Shown one piece after another: positions 6,556-7,808 of a DNA stretch of 7,808 bases. A model generated the notes under the pieces. It saw only the letters and a program-made list of their open reading frames with translations, searched no databases and was not told the DNA's origin. Source of the stretch: Deltaproteobacteria bacterium (GTDB lineage: Bacteria; Desulfobacterota; Desulfarculia; Adiutricales; JAGVGV01); NCBI GenBank assembly GCA_020056895.1, contig JAGVGV010000058.1, positions 1 to 7,808 on the forward strand, given 5' to 3'. How positions within the stretch are numbered: position 1 is the stretch's first letter; each line of letters opens with the position of its first letter. A program made the translations under genes and the position numbers.

Positions 6556-6573
6556 CGGATCGGATTGGATCGG
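6556..6573. repeat. Short pentanucleotide tandem repeat in the radical SAM leader
   Basis: The plus strand reads CGGAT CGGAT TGGAT CGG, about 3.6 copies of a five-base unit with one mismatch, located 19-36 bases upstream of the radical SAM ATG. It lies in the presumed untranslated leader, where a change in copy number would alter spacing without a frameshift. The repeat is short and may be chance. Confidence 0.4.
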
Positions 6574-6626
6574 TCCCCCGCCGGCCCAGGAATAAAGCCC
6601 GGCCGGCGTGGCCGATTCGGCCCCTG

Positions 6627-6654
6627 ACCCTATCCCAGCCACGATTTTTGTCAA
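6627..6654 (-). promoter_or_regulatory. Candidate promoter for the radical SAM/methyltransferase unit
   Basis: A perfect TTGACA (-35, 6649-6654) is followed on the minus strand after 16 bases by TAGGGT (6627-6632), which keeps the three most conserved -10 positions (T1, A2, T6). Transcription would begin near 6620, giving a leader of about 80 bases. An alternative -10, TATAAA (6659-6664), lies just upstream but has no good -35 partner. The box coincides with the TTG that would open the longest reading of the gene, which argues against that reading. Confidence 0.45.
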
Positions 6655-6763
6655 GAAATTTATATCGGTTCCGGATAAGGGTTCGCTTCAGGGGACATAC
6701 ATCCATGCCGGGCGGGAAGGGTTACCGTTCTTCACCCCGGCGTCTTGGGGAAAGAACCCCCTG

Positions 6764-6791
6764 ACCCCGAGTCTGAACAGGGACTTGGGGT
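6764..6791. repeat. Intergenic stem-loop, 10-base arms
   Basis: ACCCCGAGTC (6764-6773) and GACTTGGGGT (6782-6791) pair over ten positions, with one wobble, around an 8-base loop. No T-run follows on either strand, so it is not a classical intrinsic terminator. It sits about 100 bases downstream of the stop of the minus-strand gene at 6893. A smaller GGGG/CCCC hairpin (GGGGAAAGAACCCC, 6747-6760) lies next to it. Confidence 0.5.
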
Positions 6792-6829
6792 GCATTCGTC
6801 GCGGCCATGCTGGAGGAGCTTTGGTCTTT

Positions 6830-6858
6830 GGGGGATGGGGCGGCAGGGGAACCCAGGG
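6830..6858 (+). other. Potential G-quadruplex motif
   Basis: The plus strand carries four runs of three or more G (6830-6834, 6837-6840, 6846-6849, 6856-6858) with loops of 2, 5 and 6 bases, fitting the standard G3+N1-7 rule. For the minus-strand gene ending at 6893 the G-rich strand is the template, so a quadruplex could slow polymerase just after the coding region. The last two G-runs overlap the next inverted repeat, so the two structures compete. Confidence 0.5.
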
Positions 6859-6882
6859 AGCCCCTTGTTCAAAGGGTTCCCC
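6846..6882. repeat. Intergenic stem-loop, perfect 9-base arms
   Basis: GGGGAACCC (6846-6854) and GGGTTCCCC (6874-6882) are exact reverse complements with a 19-base loop. The hairpin begins ten bases after the stop of the minus-strand gene. It has no U-tract on that strand; on the plus strand a T-rich stretch begins some ten bases later but belongs to the coding sequence of the opposite gene. A role in 3'-end protection or factor-assisted termination is plausible. The rest of the 355-base gap 6538-6892 shows only the promoter, the pentamer repeat and the small hairpins listed here. Confidence 0.5.
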
Positions 6883-6892
6883 GGGCCAAGGG

Positions 6893-7808
6893 TTATTTCT
6901 TTTTTTTCAGGCCGTCCATCACGTTTTTCAGCGTGTCTTTGGCCTTCTGTTCTTCGGAGCCGGCCGGTGGAGCGCCGGTGGTCGGCGGAGTTCCGGCCGG
7001 GGGCGTCGGCTCGGGACCGGCGGTGGTCTGAAGCTTCCCTTCAGCCACCACGGCCGACCGGTAGGTGAGCTTGTACGAAGTGACTCCCGGCGGAATGGCG
7101 AAATAGATGGTGGATTCCTCGGACTTCAGGGTTCCATCCGAGCCTTTGGAAATGGTGTGGCCGGCCTTCTGGTTGAACTGGTTCCACTGAATCTGGCCCA
7201 GGCAGGGCACGTAATGGCCCTTGTCCAGCACCAGGCCGAAGGTGTCGGCGCCATAATAAAAATAAGACCCATCGGAATTGTTGGCGGCGGCCGGAGTCAC
7301 CTTGATCTTCATTTCGAGCAGAATCTGGCCTCCGCCATCCACCACCGTGGTGGGCTTGGGTTGGATGTCCCCCACGCTGTGCTGGCTTTTGATGTCGTTC
7401 GTGAACCCCACGTTCACCACCTTAACGGCCAGTTCCTTGGCCGGATCCGGGGCCGGTCCCGGAGCCGGAATCTGGATCTCGGCCGAGGCCGACCCCAGAA
7501 CGAACTTGGCCGTTTTCAGGTCCGCCGGCACGGCGAAGACCGGACGGTACGGCTGGGCGTAGGGTTTTTCCTTCCAGTCACCCCTCCGCCAGGCGGAAAA
7601 GCCCGTGGAACCGACCTCGAATTCCCCATATTCCTGAAAATAGCCGATCATCGGGATTCCACCCTGAGGCGTTTCCAGCTTCACGTCCTTGTCTTCCACT
7701 CGGGCGTCCGATATTTCCTCGGTCCATTGGGGCAGCACGGCGGCGTTGACCATCACCAGAATTTTCCCCGGAACGGCCAGAGTTGCCGTAACGCCGTACC
7801 GGGCGGAC
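6893..7808 (-). CDS. Unrecognised beta-rich protein, C-terminal part (runs off the window)
   Basis: The frame is open from the right edge to TAA at 6893-6895, giving at least 305 residues. A GTG at 7754-7756 and an ATG at 7751-7753 are possible starts, but the 17 codons upstream are also open and read like protein (VTATLAVPGKILVMVN), and no Shine-Dalgarno precedes them. The gene therefore probably begins outside. The visible part has alternating hydrophobic strands, many Gly, Asp and Tyr, and a Pro/Ala patch (PAPGPAPDP). A region follows with LVLDKGHYVPC and later IYFAIPPGVTSYKLTY, the strand pattern of DUF4352-like or immunoglobulin-like extracytoplasmic domains. Then come a Pro/Thr/Gly linker and a short charged tail ending in four Lys. 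I do not recognise the family. An envelope or surface role is a guess from composition. Confidence 0.75.
   Translation of the reverse strand, partial: SARYGVTATLAVPGKILVMVNAAVLPQWTEEISDARVEDKDVKLETPQGGIPMIGYFQEYGEFEVGSTGFSAWRRGDWKEKPYAQPYRPVFAVPADLKTAKFVLGSASAEIQIPAPGPAPDPAKELAVKVVNVGFTNDIKSQHSVGDIQPKPTTVVDGGGQILLEMKIKVTPAAANNSDGSYFYYGADTFGLVLDKGHYVPCLGQIQWNQFNQKAGHTISKGSDGTLKSEESTIYFAIPPGVTSYKLTYRSAVVAEGKLQTTAGPEPTPPAGTPPTTGAPPAGSEEQKAKDTLKNVMDGLKKKK

Noticed and set aside
6745..7068. Plus-strand frame across the hairpin region
   Set aside because: It runs through the inverted repeats and into the antisense of the gene at 6893, with no ribosome site and no recognisable domain.

Overview
The window reads as part of a chromosome from a GC-rich, Gram-negative, diderm bacterium. 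Three observations support this: an outer-membrane DolP-like protein, an FtsEX/EnvC division module, and signal peptides typical of envelope proteins. The order ftsE-ftsX-(degenerate M23 protein)-(secreted protein, probably an S41 protease) is familiar from Desulfobacterota-type genomes. That taxon is a guess from gene order and protein flavour, not a proof. I see no insertion sequence, phage gene, CRISPR array, tRNA or rRNA.

Layout. Positions 1-3099 (minus strand) hold a tightly packed cell-division operon: ftsE, ftsX and an envC-like murein hydrolase activator, each overlapping the next by four bases. After 39 bases comes the signal-peptide start of a further secreted protein, cut off by the window edge. 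Positions 3100-3440 are a divergent intergenic region with candidate promoters on both strands and a nested inverted repeat in the ftsE leader. Positions 3441-4196 (plus strand) encode a two-BON-domain DolP-like envelope protein with a long Pro/Glu/Thr tail. It converges on a strong hairpin terminator at 4205-4249, which serves the genes coming from the other side.

Positions 4281-6537 (minus strand) are a two-gene unit: a cobalamin-binding-type radical SAM enzyme followed, with translational coupling, by a small class I SAM-dependent methyltransferase. Its promoter probably contains the TTGACA box at 6649-6654, so the long open frame upstream of the radical SAM start is not coding. Positions 6538-6892 are non-coding and unusually rich in inverted repeats, with a G-quadruplex-type motif. 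Positions 6893-7808 (minus strand) carry the C-terminal part of an unrecognised protein that runs off the right edge.

How the genes work together. FtsE (ATPase) and FtsX (membrane protein) form the complex that, in well-studied bacteria, transmits a cytoplasmic division signal to periplasmic EnvC, which then switches on peptidoglycan amidases. The EnvC-like protein here has lost every zinc ligand of the LytM fold, as expected of an activator rather than an enzyme. DolP in E. coli sits at the division site and influences the second amidase-activation branch (NlpD), so its placement back to back with ftsEX-envC suggests a locus coordinating wall splitting with outer-membrane constriction. The radical SAM/methyltransferase pair is an independent enzyme unit of unknown product.
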